From: Crocinitomicaceae bacterium
Lineage (GTDB): Bacteria; Bacteroidota; Bacteroidia; Flavobacteriales_D; Crocinitomicaceae
Assembly: GCA_030830205.1 (NCBI GenBank)
Contig: JAURNL010000118.1
Location: forward strand, 1 to 44,714
DNA: 44,714 nt
Reading direction: 5' to 3'
The notes beneath the pieces are model-generated. The model saw only the letters and a list, made by a program, of their open reading frames with translations. It did not search any database and was not told where the DNA came from. Shown piece by piece: positions 42,949-44,714 of this stretch. Positions within the stretch are counted from its first letter, which is position 1. Every line of letters starts with the position of its first letter. The position numbers and the translations under genes are program-made.

Positions 42949-44714
42949 ATGAAAATACCCCTCATTCTTAATATTCTTTTCATCACATTTTGGGCTAAAT
43001 CCCAAACCCCTTCAACATACCCGTACTTCAATAGGATTCATATTGCATCAGATTCAACTCACCCATCGTTTTATCATTTCTATGCTGGAGGACAAAGGAT
43101 TTCTGAGGATACTATTTTGTTATTAGGACATCAGTTTTGGGGCGGTAATGACCAAATTTACCAACGCACATTAGAATTTATTGATGTCCGTACAGGTGAT
43201 CTTCTTGACAAGATTATTGAGCCGAATGTAGCATTAATGGGTATTGAGAATCCACCTTTTAGCTCAGGTATCGTGGGTAATCAATTCGTTGATTTAGGAA
43301 TGCAAAACAACGTAGTAAGAACTTTTCGAAAGTACACAAACGTGAACCAAGGCATTAGTACCGAATTTGAATTGGATGCGCACCCTTCAGTAATGGATGC
43401 GGATTGGTATTCTCACTTCTCTATCAAAAAAAATGGCGACATTATTTGTTATGGTCGTACTCCCAATTCGAATGCGCTTATAAGTATCTATAATCCTAAT
43501 GGAACACTAACGTATTCAACAGATTTATCTCATATTATCCCACATATACCTACAAACCATGGGACTATTTATCATGCTCAGCAATTACTAAATAATTCCT
43601 TTTTAATTCAAATAAGGACAAATACAAATATCGCCAGTTCCGTGGGGCAATTTTTTTTATTAAAAGAAGACTTCACTTGGCAAAAACAGTTGTTTTTGTT
43701 AAACCAAAATATTACGGCAAATACATTTCAGCATTCTGATAGCAGTTTGTACTTCTTTGGCTTAAAAGATTCTTCTGTCTCCATTAGTAATGCGCAAGTA
43801 GTTAGTTATATCAAAAAATTTAATCAAGAAGGGGATCTTATCTGGGAAAACTATTATCCAATTCAAAATTTGAATCTTCAAGACCAAGCAAAACCTCATG
43901 CATCAAATATATGGGGTGGATTGGGACTGGAATCGGGTAACATTTTATTTTTCGGAAACGATATTTTCAAAGGTGCTGACGGCGATTATCAGCAAATGGA
44001 TGGTGAACAAAGTTTGCAAACACGCTTGCTCTGTATAACTCCTGATGGTGAAAAAATTTGGGAGCGGTCTTTTCATACCTCTACTAATAATTCTTCACTA
44101 GGGATAGGCTTTATCCCATTAGCAAACGATGATATTATAATATACGGTGGTATTATAGAAGATTTTTTCTTTTATGAAAAAGCCTTCGTATCCAAAGTCA
44201 ACTGCATAGGCAGAATGACTGACTTGATGCAGGATGTTCATGCTAATGAGCAAGATGGATTGGTATCAATACAAATTGAGGCCGACTCATTTTATGAGAC
44301 AACCATTGATTGGGGAGACGGTTCTACTTCGACCAACTTCCAAACTGCTTATTCTGATTCGAGCGAGTTGTTTTTGGCGCAACATCTCTATGCGCAGTCT
44401 CAGCCCTATCAAATTACGGTGAGCACAAGAGGCTGTAAAGACACCTTGGTTTATGAATTGGTTCAAGAGGCGCATGTACCTGATAACAATGCTGCTGAGT
44501 TAAGTATGTTTCCGAACCCAACTTTAGGTTTTTTCAAGATAAAAATTCCTACAAATGAAGTGCTGAATTTAGAAGTCACCGACGCATTTGGCAAATTAGT
44601 TTACCAATTTAAAGATGTTTCACTGTTCAATGGTTTTGATGTAGACCTAACTATGCAGCCTGTTGGGCAATACCATATCAGAATTACTGGCAAGGCGAGA
44701 AGTTGGGTTGGGAA
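42949..44714 (+). CDS. T9SS type A secreted protein with a PKD-like segment, partial at the right edge
   Basis: 588 codons are visible from the ATG at 42949, with no stop before the window ends. Signal peptide MKIPLILNILFITFWAKSQ. The long middle (about 25-420) reads as repeated beta-propeller-like strands with FEFID, GDIICYGRT, NILFFGND and DIIIYGGI elements, as in delta-60 or kelch-like surface proteins. A PKD-like segment follows (TTIDWGDGS, then AQHLYAQSQPYQITVST). The end is a type A sorting domain: LSMFPNPTLGFFKIKI, LEVTDAFGKLVYQF and GQYHIRITGKARSWVG. Because this domain is nearly complete, only a few residues should be missing. Function unknown; likely on the cell surface or secreted. 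Confidence 0.85.
   Translation, partial: MKIPLILNILFITFWAKSQTPSTYPYFNRIHIASDSTHPSFYHFYAGGQRISEDTILLLGHQFWGGNDQIYQRTLEFIDVRTGDLLDKIIEPNVALMGIENPPFSSGIVGNQFVDLGMQNNVVRTFRKYTNVNQGISTEFELDAHPSVMDADWYSHFSIKKNGDIICYGRTPNSNALISIYNPNGTLTYSTDLSHIIPHIPTNHGTIYHAQQLLNNSFLIQIRTNTNIASSVGQFFLLKEDFTWQKQLFLLNQNITANTFQHSDSSLYFFGLKDSSVSISNAQVVSYIKKFNQEGDLIWENYYPIQNLNLQDQAKPHASNIWGGLGLESGNILFFGNDIFKGADGDYQQMDGEQSLQTRLLCITPDGEKIWERSFHTSTNNSSLGIGFIPLANDDIIIYGGIIEDFFFYEKAFVSKVNCIGRMTDLMQDVHANEQDGLVSIQIEADSFYETTIDWGDGSTSTNFQTAYSDSSELFLAQHLYAQSQPYQITVSTRGCKDTLVYELVQEAHVPDNNAAELSMFPNPTLGFFKIKIPTNEVLNLEVTDAFGKLVYQFKDVSLFNGFDVDLTMQPVGQYHIRITGKARSWVG

Overview
The window looks like chromosome from a Bacteroidota bacterium, most likely order Flavobacteriales (a Crocinitomicaceae or Cryomorphaceae type; this placement is inferred). 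The signs are type IX secretion (T9SS) sorting domains of both type A and type B, a transketolase split into two genes, an ATP synthase operon running B-E-F-H-A-G without the beta and epsilon genes, families largely confined to Bacteroidota (S46 peptidase, DUF4783, DUF4421-like), promoters with the -7 box TANNTTTG, and starts without Shine-Dalgarno sequences. I see no insertion sequence, phage, CRISPR array, rRNA or tRNA. No gene-free stretch exceeds 300 bases; the longest is 42727-42948.

Layout. 1-3061 (minus): transketolase N half, a secreted von Willebrand A protein and transketolase C half, as one tightly coupled operon. 3188-6051 (plus): a small exported protein coupled to a T9SS type B protein with CUB-like and P domains. 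6083-9046: urocanase and a secreted alkaline-phosphatase-superfamily enzyme, convergent. 9179-12975 (plus): sufABCD, ending at a strong terminator shared with the convergent ATP synthase operon (13044-17994, minus), which has a terminator-like hairpin between the c and b subunit genes. 18079-23378: haem synthesis genes hemJ (minus) and hemA-hemC-hemD (plus), around a T9SS protein, methylmalonyl-CoA epimerase and a HAD phosphatase. 23394-25629: a GNAT-like protein, then the operon mazG, degenerate helicase, small hypothetical. 25679-28359: aldehyde dehydrogenase coupled to a GH16 glycosidase. 28352-31373: an oligopeptidase B and an outer-membrane-type protein. 31431-34172: methyltransferase, MbnP-like protein with a T9SS tail, and a di-haem MbnH-like peroxidase. 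34212-38209: aspS, a DUF3050 protein and cysS. 38273-40567: DUF4783 and a GT2 glycosyltransferase with an unusual extracytoplasmic domain. 40612-44714: a DPP11-like S46 peptidase and a partial T9SS protein.

The most striking patterns are regulatory. At six separate genes a perfect TANNTTTG box lies exactly four bases before the start codon, which predicts mRNAs that begin at or next to the start codon (leaderless). At four divergent gene pairs the two opposing -7 boxes are only 22-25 bases apart, so the two promoters must overlap. These boxes also correct several start codons (aspS, the GT2 gene, hemA, and the T9SS gene at 18689). The most interesting gene-level finding is the MbnP/MbnH pair, a candidate surface copper site made by tryptophan oxidation and exported through T9SS.
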